37,886 bases of DNA, taken from positions 1 through 37,886 of the forward strand of contig JAFGGM010000062.1 of assembly GCA_016930555.1 (NCBI GenBank). Direction: 5' to 3'. The position numbers and the translations under genes are program-made. Source of the DNA: Candidatus Bathyarchaeum sp. GTDB lineage: Archaea; Thermoproteota; Bathyarchaeia; Bathyarchaeales; Bathyarchaeaceae. Below are positions 26,395-36,000 of the stretch, one piece after another. Position 1 is the first letter of the stretch. Each line of letters opens with the position of its first letter. The notes beneath the pieces were generated by a model, which saw only the letters and a program-made list of their open reading frames with translations, was not told the origin of the DNA and searched no databases.

Positions 26395-28218
26395 TTGACC
26401 AACGATTCAACAGACAAATATATTGATAAAGCTGTGAAACGCTATTCCAAACTGTTTAGTCTTCCCTCTCAAAACAGGCTCATGATATATCTTGGAGTCT
26501 TGGCTCTCCATGGTGGAATCCTGTCAATCCTGCTTCTGAATCCTTCTCTTGAAAATTTTGTTGCTGGTTTTAGCTTTGGCGCAAGCTTTTTTTTTCTGAC
26601 TTTGTTCTCAGACGTGATAATCAGATACAGTTCCATGAAAAACGATCTCATTTTTAATCTGAGGCGCTGTTCCGCCCTCTCTGTTTTCTCCTCCCTTGTC
26701 TGGTTTGCAATAGTCATTCTCGGTAGCTTAATCAGTGCCCTTCTCGGAGCTCCAGAGCTTTGGATAAGATTCTTCTTTCTGGGTTTCAGTGGAGCCCTAA
26801 TCCTTCGTATGTTAGTTCTCTCAGTTACTTCATTCAACGGATTTGTAGGAACCGTTTTCTCTTCCCTCTTGCAGCCCACCCTCGCTGCCATTCCCATAAT
26901 TTTCATGGGGTCTGTAATTGGGCGCAATCTGGAGATCCAGCTACTCGTTTTTACGTTAACTTCCGTTTCTGTGTCTCTTTTGGCTGTTTTTGCCTTCAAA
27001 TACGGCATGGACCAAGTGGGCAAAGGACTACTTGGCATCGACTCCTCTATACTCTTCAAAGCTTTCTTAGCTAACTGGACAGAGGACCTTGTCTCACCCT
27101 TGGAGAATTTCTTTGAGAAGCTTGGCAACGAAGAAGATGTCAAAGTTTCTTTGTTAACTTTCAGAACGGATGAAAGATTAAAGGCAGTGATTGTTGTTCC
27201 AGCCCTGCATCCAGGTCCCTTCAAGAATCTGGGAAGCAGTCTTCTTCCATCCTTGATTCAGACGGGTCTGCAGGACAAGCTGGATTGTGTTGTCTCTGTT
27301 CCTCACGGGTTAGTAGGTCACGAATTGGATGTTTCTACCCAGTCTGAGAATCAAAGAGTTGTCCAGAATATACTTGAATTCGTTGACTCTTTTCCCACTA
27401 ATTCTAAAGCGACCCTTATGGAGCGCACCGAAAGAGCTGACGCAAAAGCAAGCTGCCAACTCTTTGGCGACTGCGCCTTTCTCACATTAACTACCGCACC
27501 AAAAACCATTGAAGACCTTCCCCCAGAACTGGAATCCCTGATTGTAAATGAAGCTGAGAAACGGGGGCTTTCTGTTCTAGCAATTGATGCCCACAACAGC
27601 ATGGGGGGTTCATTTCACCGAGATTCTGCTGTCGCCGCCTTCAGTATAGCTTCTGTTGATTGTCTCGAAATGGCGCTGAAAAGCAAAAAATCGTCCTTCA
27701 AGGTGGGGGCGGCAACGGTTATTCCCAAAGAATTCACTATTCAACAAGGAATGGGTCCTGGAGGCATAAGCGTAATTGTTGTTAAGGTTGAGGCTCAGAA
27801 GGTAGCTTACGTAACCATTGACGGAAACAACATGGTATCTGGATTGAGAGACGAAATTCTTTCAGCCCTGAAGGAGCTGGGAATAGATGATGGAGAGATT
27901 CTCACCACCGACACTCACTCAGTGTGTGGCATGATACGGTCTGCCCGAGGATACAATCTGGTGGGCGAAGCAATCGATCACACGAAACTCATCAGCTATA
28001 TCACACAAGCAACCAACAAAGCTTTGGACAACCTAGAGCCTGCGGAGGCATCGTGGCGCACGGAAACAATCCGTAACGTCAAAGTCATTGGGGAGCACCA
28101 GATAACAGAACTGACTGTTTTGGCTGACAAGACCACAGAACGAACTAAGAGCCTCGCCATATCTCTTTTCCCCGCGGCTGCATTTTCTTTGATTCTACTT
28201 CTGCTTTTCCTCCTCTAA
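26395..28218 (+). CDS. DUF2070-like archaeal multipass membrane protein
   Basis: Multiple N-terminal TM helices, soluble domain with HPGPFKNLGSSLLPS and DAHNSMGG, C-terminal TM; TTG start. Confidence 0.78.
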   Translation: MTNDSTDKYIDKAVKRYSKLFSLPSQNRLMIYLGVLALHGGILSILLLNPSLENFVAGFSFGASFFFLTLFSDVIIRYSSMKNDLIFNLRRCSALSVFSSLVWFAIVILGSLISALLGAPELWIRFFFLGFSGALILRMLVLSVTSFNGFVGTVFSSLLQPTLAAIPIIFMGSVIGRNLEIQLLVFTLTSVSVSLLAVFAFKYGMDQVGKGLLGIDSSILFKAFLANWTEDLVSPLENFFEKLGNEEDVKVSLLTFRTDERLKAVIVVPALHPGPFKNLGSSLLPSLIQTGLQDKLDCVVSVPHGLVGHELDVSTQSENQRVVQNILEFVDSFPTNSKATLMERTERADAKASCQLFGDCAFLTLTTAPKTIEDLPPELESLIVNEAEKRGLSVLAIDAHNSMGGSFHRDSAVAAFSIASVDCLEMALKSKKSSFKVGAATVIPKEFTIQQGMGPGGISVIVVKVEAQKVAYVTIDGNNMVSGLRDEILSALKELGIDDGEILTTDTHSVCGMIRSARGYNLVGEAIDHTKLISYITQATNKALDNLEPAEASWRTETIRNVKVIGEHQITELTVLADKTTERTKSLAISLFPAAAFSLILLLLFLL

Positions 28219-28258
28219 GTGCTTAGTTATCACGAAATTTCCGAAAACCTTATTCTCA

Positions 28259-28768
28259 ATGTTGCACCTTCTGAAGATGGTGTTTATTTTGAGTTCAAAG
28301 GATGAGCTAGTTGCCCTTTTCAAGAATCAAATCAAAATTGAACAGACCATTGTGGATTCTGTTAAAGAAGGATTAACTGAAATCAAGAATCCTGCTGTAA
28401 AGGGCGTTCTGAATGGAATCTCCTTAGATTCCTTGAAGCATGCGCAGATGTATTCCTCTGCAATTACGCTGCTAACCAGCGTTCCTCAAGCGTTGACAGA
28501 AGGTAACCTTGACAAACAGAAAGAACTTGTGAAAAAGCATATACAATTAGAGGTAAAAGTCATACATAAACTCCGCGAGATCATTCCCTCAGTTGAGAAC
28601 GAGAAGGTTAAGCTTCTCTTGAATGCGATTTTAGAGGATGAGAAGCGGCACCACGAACTCCTTAGGAAGGTGTTGAATATTCTCATTAAAGGCGAGACCA
28701 TAACAGACAAAGACTGGTGGGATGTCATGTGGGAAAACGTGCCTTTTCACGGAACCCCAGGTGGATAA
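28259..28768 (+). CDS. ferritin-like/four-helix-bundle protein
   Basis: Helical pattern with repeated E/H motifs (QIKIEQTIV, SLKHAQMY, HIQLEVKVIHKL, EDEKRHHELL). Confidence 0.6.
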   Translation: MLHLLKMVFILSSKDELVALFKNQIKIEQTIVDSVKEGLTEIKNPAVKGVLNGISLDSLKHAQMYSSAITLLTSVPQALTEGNLDKQKELVKKHIQLEVKVIHKLREIIPSVENEKVKLLLNAILEDEKRHHELLRKVLNILIKGETITDKDWWDVMWENVPFHGTPGG

Positions 28769-28840
28769 AAAAATATTTGTTTTAACTGAACGAGCAAAGA
28801 GAACACTTTAATTCGCCTTTCTATCAGCCCATTTTTGGAT

Positions 28841-29800
28841 TTAGTTCATTTCGCAGTCTTTCAGCAGTTTCTGCCAGCGGCGGTTAATTTCGTTTTGGAT
28901 TTCTTCGAGAACATGCTTATTTTCGGGCTTGAACAGGTGCCTGAATCTTCCCTGAGTCTTCAGGTATACATCTACTGGCTTCTTTTTCTCAGGCTTGAGT
29001 GCTATCGTCTTGCTTGGTGCCGATAGCGTATATTTGCCGTATTCAGCCTCCCAAAGTGGAAAGACGCATGTTTCAACTGCTAAACGGGCGATTTCAACAG
29101 ATTTTTCTGTGGCACTTCTCCAGCCTCTTGGACATGGGGCAAAGGCGTGCAGAAATGCTGGTCCGTTTACTTCCATTCCTTTTCTGGCTTTTATTACCAT
29201 GTCTTTCCAATGGGATATGCTGGCTGTGGCAACATATGGCATGTTGTGGGCTACCATTATGTCTGCTAGGGGCTTTTTGAATTCGGCTTTTCCTGGGACA
29301 ACTGATCCTGCAGGGGAAGTTGTTGTCCATGCTCCATGTGGTGTGCCTCCGCTTCTCTGTATTCCCGTGTTCATGTAAGCTTCGTTGTCATAAAGCACAT
29401 AAAGAAAATCATGCCCTCTCTCAACTGCCCCAGACAAGCCCTGAAAACCTATGTCAAAAGTTCCGCCGTCCCCTGAAAAGGCAACAACATCCACCTGCTC
29501 ATCAGGTATGCGTCCTTTTTTTCTCAGAATCTTCAATGCAGACTCTATTCCCGCTGCGTTGGCTGCTGCAGTTTCGAAGGCAGTATGTATCCATGGTATT
29601 TTCCATGCTGTGTATGGGTATATAGTTGAAACTACTTCCATGCAGCCTGTGGAGTTGGTAGCTATGATTGGTCCTCTTGCCGCTTTCATTACAAGACGAA
29701 GGGCTATTGCTGGACCACATCCTGCGCAGGCTCGGTGCCCAGACAGAAACTTTTCTTCTGTTTGAGCGAACTCTTTATTTGTAAATTTCCATTCTGTCAT
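28841..29800 (-). CDS. porB: pyruvate:ferredoxin oxidoreductase beta subunit
   Basis: SGHRACAGCGPAIALRLV, ATGCMEV-like NSTGCMEVVSTIYPYTAW, FSGDGGTFDIGFQGLSGA, YDNEAYMNTGIQRSGGTP. Confidence 0.94.
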   Translation of the reverse strand: MTEWKFTNKEFAQTEEKFLSGHRACAGCGPAIALRLVMKAARGPIIATNSTGCMEVVSTIYPYTAWKIPWIHTAFETAAANAAGIESALKILRKKGRIPDEQVDVVAFSGDGGTFDIGFQGLSGAVERGHDFLYVLYDNEAYMNTGIQRSGGTPHGAWTTTSPAGSVVPGKAEFKKPLADIMVAHNMPYVATASISHWKDMVIKARKGMEVNGPAFLHAFAPCPRGWRSATEKSVEIARLAVETCVFPLWEAEYGKYTLSAPSKTIALKPEKKKPVDVYLKTQGRFRHLFKPENKHVLEEIQNEINRRWQKLLKDCEMN

Positions 29801-29814
29801 CTTCTCATCCCATC

Positions 29815-31044
29815 CTATTCCCTTAAACCTACAAACTGAACTGTCCTTTCGATTTCTCCTGTTTCAGCTATTTTCTGCAGTTCCTTGTAGATGCAGTCAA
29901 TCATGGTTGGTGGGATATCTCTGCCTCCAAGACCATAAATGCGGTTAACCAGTTTTGGTTTGTCAGGCAAGTCATAGACTGCATGACGGATTTCATGGAA
30001 TAGGGGTCCGCCGTTTCCGCCGAAACTACATGCCCTATCCATCACCGCAACTGCCTTCTTGCCTGAGAGATTGCTGACGATGTCTTCTACTGGCAATGGT
30101 CGGAAAGCCCTTATTCTAAGCAGTCCAGCTTTGATTCCGTTTGCCCGCAGTTCATCTACAACAGTTTTTACTGTTCCCGCTGTTGAGCCCATGCACACTG
30201 CTGCTATTTCTGCATCTTCGAGCTTATATGCTTCAACTAAGCCGTTTCCATAGCTACGTCCACTCTGTTCCGCATACTCGTCGTGAACTTGTTTGATAAC
30301 ATCCAACGCTTTTCTCATGGATTCTTCTTGCTGTCTTTTATGCTCGAAATAGTAGTCCTGTAGGTCCAGGGGACCAATCGTTAAGGGGTTTGCAGGGTCA
30401 AGCTTGAAAGGAACAAGCTTGCCTTCGTGATTCGTTACCATAGGAATCTGCCGTATTCCAACAAACTGTTTTACTGCTTCATCTGGAAGAACAGCCACGT
30501 TCTCTAGTGTGTGGCTTAAAACGAAACCATCCAACCCAACCATAGTAGGAAGTGTCACCTCCAAGTCCTCAGCTATCCTAAATGCTTGAATAATCGAATC
30601 GTAGGCTTCTTGGCTGTTTTCTGCGTAAATCTGTATCCATCCGATGTCCCTCTCACACATGGCATCCGAGTGGTCACAATGAATGTTGATTGGAGCAGAC
30701 ATCGCCCTGTTCACAACCGACATTACAATAGGTGTTCTGCAGCCAGAAGCAACACCCAACATCTCATGCATCAAAGCCAAACCAGCAGATGCTGTAGCGG
30801 TGAATGTTCGGGCACCTGTTGCAGAGGCTGTTATGCAGCATGTCATTGCGGTGTGCTCTGATTCCACACAAACAAAGGCTGTTTCTACTTCGCCGTCTGC
30901 AACATATTCACTGAATTTCTCTACAATTATGGTTTGTGGCGTGATCGGGTAGGCCGCCACCACATCCACATCGCATTGCTTAGCTGCGAGGGCAACCGCG
31001 TTGTCTCCGTTTAGGGGAATGGTTTTTTGTTCAACTTTAGCCAT
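29815..31044 (-). CDS. porA: pyruvate:ferredoxin oxidoreductase alpha subunit
   Basis: NGDNAVALAAKQCDVDVVAAYPITPQT, ESEHTAMTCCITASATGARTFTATASAGLALMHE, MDRACSFG. Confidence 0.94.
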   Translation of the reverse strand: MAKVEQKTIPLNGDNAVALAAKQCDVDVVAAYPITPQTIIVEKFSEYVADGEVETAFVCVESEHTAMTCCITASATGARTFTATASAGLALMHEMLGVASGCRTPIVMSVVNRAMSAPINIHCDHSDAMCERDIGWIQIYAENSQEAYDSIIQAFRIAEDLEVTLPTMVGLDGFVLSHTLENVAVLPDEAVKQFVGIRQIPMVTNHEGKLVPFKLDPANPLTIGPLDLQDYYFEHKRQQEESMRKALDVIKQVHDEYAEQSGRSYGNGLVEAYKLEDAEIAAVCMGSTAGTVKTVVDELRANGIKAGLLRIRAFRPLPVEDIVSNLSGKKAVAVMDRACSFGGNGGPLFHEIRHAVYDLPDKPKLVNRIYGLGGRDIPPTMIDCIYKELQKIAETGEIERTVQFVGLRE

Positions 31045-31051
31045 CTTCAGT

Positions 31052-31339
31052 TCACTCCTTTCCTTCCTGAATCATATCTATGGCCTGTGCGGGGCATTCG
31101 TTGGCACATATTCCGCAGCCTTTGCAGAAATCAAAATTATATTCCATCTTGTTTGTTTCCGTGTCATGTTTTATGGCGCCTTCTGGGCAATATATGTGAC
31201 AGAGCATGCACCGGATGCACTTCTCTGCGTTCCAGACTGGTTTGTAAGAGCGCCAGTCTCCTGTTTTGTATTCTGTGCTAGACATCCAGCATGCGCCACC
31301 AAGAGGAATTTCTTTCCATCCTTTCTTTTGTCTGCTCAT
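31052..31339 (-). CDS. porD: pyruvate:ferredoxin oxidoreductase delta (2x[4Fe-4S]) subunit
   Basis: Two CxxCxxCxxxC clusters: CIRCMLCHIYCPEGA and CKGCGICANECPAQA; TGDWRSYKPVW. Confidence 0.93.
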   Translation of the reverse strand: MSRQKKGWKEIPLGGACWMSSTEYKTGDWRSYKPVWNAEKCIRCMLCHIYCPEGAIKHDTETNKMEYNFDFCKGCGICANECPAQAIDMIQEGKE

Positions 31340-31914
31340 TCAGATTTTGCCTCCTTGTAAGCCTCTTTTATGACTCCGATGTTCTTTTCTGCCAATGGAC
31401 CTGGAAAACGATCTTTCACGGCTTTCTCTATGCTCTCCATTTTCACTACGTCTGTTGCCCGAGCTACTGCTCCAAGCATGGCTGTGTTAGTGATTGGTCT
31501 TCCAAGAATCCTCATAGCTAAGTCAGTGGCAGAAACTGTCCAAACAGTTCCTCCTGTCATTTTCAGTTCTTCTTTAATTTTTTTGGGGTCTTTAGGCGTG
31601 TTTACTATAAGAATTCCTTCTTCGCCTAAACCATCTGTTACCGGCACAGTTACCAGAAGTGTTGGGTCCATGACTGCAGCGAGCGTTGGATTATAGACTG
31701 CACAATGCAGTCGTATGGGTTCGTCGCTGATTCTTGTATATGCTTTTACTGGTGCTCCCATTCTTTCAGGACCAAACTCTGGGAAGGATTGGATGTATTT
31801 TCCTTCGTTTATTGCGGCTCGGGCCAGAAGCTCGCTTGCCGTCCATGCTCCTTGACCGCCTCTTCCGTGCCATCTGAACTCTTTGAGGGTCAATAATTTT
31901 CCTCCAAACAGCAT
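31336..31914 (-). CDS. porC: pyruvate:ferredoxin oxidoreductase gamma subunit
   Basis: EFRWHGRGGQGAWTASELLARAAINEGKYIQSFPEFGPERMGAPVKAYTRIS. Confidence 0.94.
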   Translation of the reverse strand: MLFGGKLLTLKEFRWHGRGGQGAWTASELLARAAINEGKYIQSFPEFGPERMGAPVKAYTRISDEPIRLHCAVYNPTLAAVMDPTLLVTVPVTDGLGEEGILIVNTPKDPKKIKEELKMTGGTVWTVSATDLAMRILGRPITNTAMLGAVARATDVVKMESIEKAVKDRFPGPLAEKNIGVIKEAYKEAKSE

Positions 31915-32196
31915 CTAACGTATTTGAGTGAGTTAGAACCATACAATCTTTCCGCCATTCTTAAATTTTTGGGGAAAAATCCTCTATATTTCATCTTTAG
32001 GTCTCTTTTTGGTTAATATGAACCTGTTTGAGGTTGGCTCTTGCTGTTTAAAGAATTGTATACACGGGTTGTGGTCGGTTTTTTCAGAAGCAACACGTTA
32101 GGAAGGTTTGTGTGAAAAAATATAAGAGGATATATGTTGGCTTATGGTTTATTCCGTAATAGATGTTGCATGTTAATTAGATATGGGGTATGAGTT

Positions 32197-32532
32197 TTGA
32201 CTGAAAAAGAAATGAAACATGAAGAAACCGTCCAGACAGATAATATAGTTTTTATCGGCAGGAAGCCTGTGATGAACTATGTGACTGCCTGTATTACATT
32301 CTTCAACAGGGGCGAAAAGCATGTAATTGTCAAGGCAAGGGGAAGAGCAATCTGCAAAGCAATCGATACTGTTGAATTGCTTCGTCGCGCCTTTGTTAAA
32401 GACTTGGAAATTAAGAGCATCGCCATAAGCACCGAAGAGCTGGATAGAGCTGAAGGTGGACAATCTAGCATCTCATCAATTGAAATCATCGTCACTAAAA
32501 CCAAAGACGATCAATCTCAAGAAACGGAATAG
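32197..32532 (+). CDS. albA: Alba DNA/RNA-binding chromatin protein
   Basis: NIVFIGRKPVMNYVTACITFFNRGEKHVIVKARGRAICKAIDTVELLRRAF. Confidence 0.93.
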   Translation: MTEKEMKHEETVQTDNIVFIGRKPVMNYVTACITFFNRGEKHVIVKARGRAICKAIDTVELLRRAFVKDLEIKSIAISTEELDRAEGGQSSISSIEIIVTKTKDDQSQETE

Positions 32533-32659
32533 TCCCGTTGTTTTCAGGGTTTAATCTTTAGCGCTATTTTTTGTTACTTTGGGTTAATTTTTGGAAATTG
32601 CTTCAGGATCAGGGATATGTATAAAAGTACTGTGACTTAATGGGTTGTTGGTGAAATGA

Positions 32660-34003
32660 TTGCCTGATTATCCTAAGATGGTTGTTCGCCCTCCTGGTCC
32701 AAAGGCTAGAGAACTGGTTAAAAGAGACTCTAATGCGATTTCGCCCTCGTACACTCGCTATTACCCCCTTGTTGTAGACTCTGGGCACGACTGCATAGTA
32801 AAAGACGTCGATGGAAACGAGTATGTCGACTTCAACTCTGGGTTGGCATGCTTAAATCTGGGGCACAACCACCCCAAAATAGTCAAGGCAATAAAAAGTC
32901 AGTGCGACAAATTTCTTCACTATGCCAACACCGATTTCTATTACCAAGAAACAGTGAATCTAGCCGAAAAACTGTTCCAAATCACTCCCGGAGATTTCCA
33001 GAAGAGAGTCCACTTCGGAAACAGCGGAACAGAAGCCATCGAAACTGCAATCAAACTTTCCAAATGGCACACCCGCAAACACCAATTTATCGCCTTCATT
33101 GGAGCTTTTCATGGCAGAACATGCGGCGCTACAGCTCTTACAGCCAGTAAACTAGCCCAAAGAAGACACTATTTTCCTCTGATACCAGGAATAACCCATG
33201 TACCCTATCCATACTGCTACCGTTGTCCCTTCAATCTGTCATATCCAGAATGCAACTTCAGATGCATAGACTTCATAGATGACCAAGTTCTGCAAAAGTA
33301 TGTGCCCCCAGAAGAGGTTGCAGGCTTCGTTTTCGAGCCTATCCAAGGCGAAGGTGGATACGTTGTTCCCCCACCAGAATATTTCCAGCGCCTCAAAAAA
33401 CTGGCAGACAAGTATGGTTTACTGATGATTGCTGACGAGGTCCAATCAGGAATCGGTAGAACAGGCAAATGGTTTGCTATCGAGCACTGGAAAACTGACC
33501 CTGACATCCTTTGCTCAGCCAAATCTTTAGCCTCAGGATTGCCCTTAAGTGCAACAGTGGCTCGAACCCGACTGATGGACTGGGAAGCTGGTACCCACGC
33601 CAGCACTTTTGGAGGAAATCCGTTAGCGTGTGCAGCAGCCACAAATGTGATTGATGTAATCAAGGAGGAAAAGCTTCTTGAGAACGCTGAGAAGCAGGGC
33701 AGCTACATCATGAAGTGGCTACAAAACGTGAAACAGGAGCAGGAGATTGTGGGCGACGTTCGAGGAAAGGGGCTAATGATCGGGGTTGAGTTTGTGGAAG
33801 ACAAGGAAAGTAAGATGGCTGGTGTCGATCAGGCTCGAGAAGTCATGATGAGCTGCTGGAGAAGGGGAGTAGCCATCGTAACCTGCGGCGTTTCTACCCT
33901 TAGATTAGTTCCACCCTTAACCATAACCCGAGAACTGGTGGACACGAGCCTAGAAATTCTCGGTGATGTCATCAAAGAAGTTGAAAAAGAAACTTCCGAC
34001 TAG
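32660..34003 (+). CDS. class III PLP-dependent aminotransferase (4-aminobutyrate/ornithine aminotransferase or amino-acid racemase family)
   Basis: VDFNSGLACLNLGHNHPKIV, FGNSGTEAIETAIKLSKWHT, GAFHGRTCGA, IADEVQSGIGRTGKWFAIEHW, STFGGNPLACAA; Cys-rich insert YCYRCPFNLSYPECNFRC. Confidence 0.87.
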   Translation: MPDYPKMVVRPPGPKARELVKRDSNAISPSYTRYYPLVVDSGHDCIVKDVDGNEYVDFNSGLACLNLGHNHPKIVKAIKSQCDKFLHYANTDFYYQETVNLAEKLFQITPGDFQKRVHFGNSGTEAIETAIKLSKWHTRKHQFIAFIGAFHGRTCGATALTASKLAQRRHYFPLIPGITHVPYPYCYRCPFNLSYPECNFRCIDFIDDQVLQKYVPPEEVAGFVFEPIQGEGGYVVPPPEYFQRLKKLADKYGLLMIADEVQSGIGRTGKWFAIEHWKTDPDILCSAKSLASGLPLSATVARTRLMDWEAGTHASTFGGNPLACAAATNVIDVIKEEKLLENAEKQGSYIMKWLQNVKQEQEIVGDVRGKGLMIGVEFVEDKESKMAGVDQAREVMMSCWRRGVAIVTCGVSTLRLVPPLTITRELVDTSLEILGDVIKEVEKETSD

Positions 34004-34567
34004 CTACGTTTCTTTCTCTTCTATGACTTTTATGCTTCCCCGCTCACCCAAATGCAGTTCAGGCTTTCCATTCCGTCCCTCCCGCACGTACCCATGCGAA
34101 ATTCTGATTCTTTGATCCTGTTGAAGCTTTAATTTCTCAACAAGCTCTACTTTGTTGTCCCACAGAATCACCCGCAAACTTCCGCTTCCATCTGAAACAA
34201 CAATGTTGGCAAGCTTTCCTTCTGTCCAGTCTCTACGAGTAAATGTTCTAGATGGATAAACGGCACGCACCTGCCCTGTAACTGTCACGTCATTCAATCC
34301 CGAAACAAGGTCCTGAATCTTGATTTTGAGACGAAACGACTTCTTGACAACTTTTACCCCTAATTCTGAAGCGACAATCCGCGCTGCAGTTTCGTCGGTT
34401 AGAAAATCACCTGCATCTCTCTTTTTTTCTTCAATAATTTTTATGATTCTTTTGCGGTTTAGGTTAGAACGGGACACCAGTATTCGGTTGACAATTTCCT
34501 CTAAGCTAGTTTTGCTTGTTTCCTTTTGTCCCGTAGGCTCAGGCACTGAACCACCTGCTTTGAACAA
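34004..34567 (-). CDS. RPA-like OB-fold single-stranded nucleic-acid-binding protein
   Basis: N-terminal helical module (LEEIVNRILVSRSNLNRKRIIKIIEEKKRDAGDFLTDETAARIVASELGV) and OB fold (VTVTGQVRAVYPSRTFTRRDWTEGKLANIVVSDGSGSLRVILWDN). Confidence 0.8.
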   Translation of the reverse strand: MFKAGGSVPEPTGQKETSKTSLEEIVNRILVSRSNLNRKRIIKIIEEKKRDAGDFLTDETAARIVASELGVKVVKKSFRLKIKIQDLVSGLNDVTVTGQVRAVYPSRTFTRRDWTEGKLANIVVSDGSGSLRVILWDNKVELVEKLKLQQDQRIRISHGYVREGRNGKPELHLGERGSIKVIEEKET

Positions 34568-34631
34568 TCCTATGCTGTACTGCCTTAACTGTTCTTTTGT
34601 TTAACCCTGCCGATACTTAGCAAAAAGAAGT

Positions 34632-34763
34632 CTATTCCTCTTCTTCTTCAGGGGTTTCTTCTTTACCATAAACCATATACAAGAAACCTAGAACCAAAGC
34701 AATGAAAATTAGACCCATTAGAATATAGATAATCGAAGTGAAGTAGGCATCTGCCGTCATCAT
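34632..34763 (-). CDS. 43-aa single-TM microprotein with acidic tail (absent from the ORF track)
   Basis: ATG with upstream AAAGGAGATC; translates to MMTADAYFTSIIYILMGLIFIALVLGFLYMVYGKEETPEEEEE. Confidence 0.65.
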   Translation of the reverse strand: MMTADAYFTSIIYILMGLIFIALVLGFLYMVYGKEETPEEEEE

Positions 34764-34797
34764 GATCTCCTTTGTCTATTATTTGAAGGTGGGGTAT

Positions 34798-35208
34798 TTA
34801 AGCTGTAGCCTTTTTCCACTCTTCCATGAGGCAGTTGTAGAGTCTGTCTTCTTCCTCAATCTTATCATACTCTTCCAGTGCATCCGCAATTTTTTGTGCA
34901 ATAAGGTGATAGCAGATGTTTGCTTCCCTGTCCATTACGCGGAAATAGAAGTCGTCACAGGAACAGAAACCCGCGGCTGGCATAATCTGATACTCCCTTT
35001 CTCTGCCCACAACTATCCAGACAATCCTACCGCTTGGACTAAAGAAATACTTTTTGACACGCTTCTCCTTTACAGTCTCCCAGGCTTTATTGAACTGTGA
35101 ACCAAAGGCTTCTGAGAGTTGAGTTAATTGATTTTCTGTTATTTCTCCCTTAGTTTTTGCTTCGCTGCAAACTTTTTCGAGCACCTTGATTTCTTTGGCT
35201 ATTTTCAT
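34798..35208 (-). CDS. SWIM zinc-finger protein, Shu2/SWS1-like motif
   Basis: FCSCDDFYFRVMDREANICYHLIAQKIADAL = CxC-Xn-CxHxxA. Confidence 0.75.
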   Translation of the reverse strand: MKIAKEIKVLEKVCSEAKTKGEITENQLTQLSEAFGSQFNKAWETVKEKRVKKYFFSPSGRIVWIVVGREREYQIMPAAGFCSCDDFYFRVMDREANICYHLIAQKIADALEEYDKIEEEDRLYNCLMEEWKKATA

Positions 35209-35279
35209 GTTCCATTTCCCCTATGTGAGATATTGGCTTCTAAGGAGAATTCTCTATTTTAGATGAGCTGCTTACTATG

Positions 35280-35915
35280 CTATTCGATTTTTATCTCTTC
35301 TCCACTTTGCTTCCTTTTATCTTCAATTTTGGGTACTGTAATCTCCAGCACGCCATTCTTGTATGATGTCTTAGCTTTCTTAGGAACAATTTTCGTTGGC
35401 ATCTCAATTTCCTTAAAGTATTTACGGTCAGGAATGTGAACAGAAATCGTTAACTTGTCTTCTGTTCCATGCAGTTTGATGTCCTCTTTTGCGACTCCAG
35501 GCAACTCCACTATCACCTTTATTTCGCCATTTGCGCTGATTATGTCCACAAGAGGTTCCCGTTCTTGCTTCAATTCTATGCAGGATTTGTTGTTGCCACA
35601 CTTTTCAGGGTCGTTTGAGGCCTTCACGTTGCCGAACTCTCTGATTTTTGGTTTTCCGTCCGGTCCAATGGTCATGCTGTAGCCGTAAACGAACGGTCCC
35701 CACTCGGGTATTGTTGAGCCGTCAGGAAGCTTGCGTTCCCGTTTTAGATCTTCTGGTATATGTGTTTTGAATTGGCTGAATTCTCGTTCCATCATTTCTT
35801 CCATCTCCTTCATCATCTCTTCGATGTCTCCGAAGAACCAGTTTCCAAAGAATGGGCTACGCCTTTTCTTTCTTTTGTACCATTCAGGCAAGTCATCGTC
35901 TGACACAACTTTCAC
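35280..35915 (-). CDS. Hsp20/alpha-crystallin small heat shock protein with long N-terminal region
   Basis: EPLVDIISANGEIKVIVELPGVAKEDIKLHGTEDKLTISV...KTSYKNGVLEITVPK. Confidence 0.9.
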   Translation of the reverse strand: MKVVSDDDLPEWYKRKKRRSPFFGNWFFGDIEEMMKEMEEMMEREFSQFKTHIPEDLKRERKLPDGSTIPEWGPFVYGYSMTIGPDGKPKIREFGNVKASNDPEKCGNNKSCIELKQEREPLVDIISANGEIKVIVELPGVAKEDIKLHGTEDKLTISVHIPDRKYFKEIEMPTKIVPKKAKTSYKNGVLEITVPKIEDKRKQSGEEIKIE

Positions 35916-36000
35916 CTTTCACTAGTACGTAGTTCTGAAATTCATTAAAACCTTTCTGAATTCATTTTTCGCCTCTACTGTTGCCTGTTTTCTTTGCTGT

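Noticed and set aside
26469-27224. 251-aa minus-strand ORF antisense to the DUF2070-like gene
   Set aside because: Basic, low-complexity translation fully antisense to a well-supported membrane protein gene; a shadow ORF.
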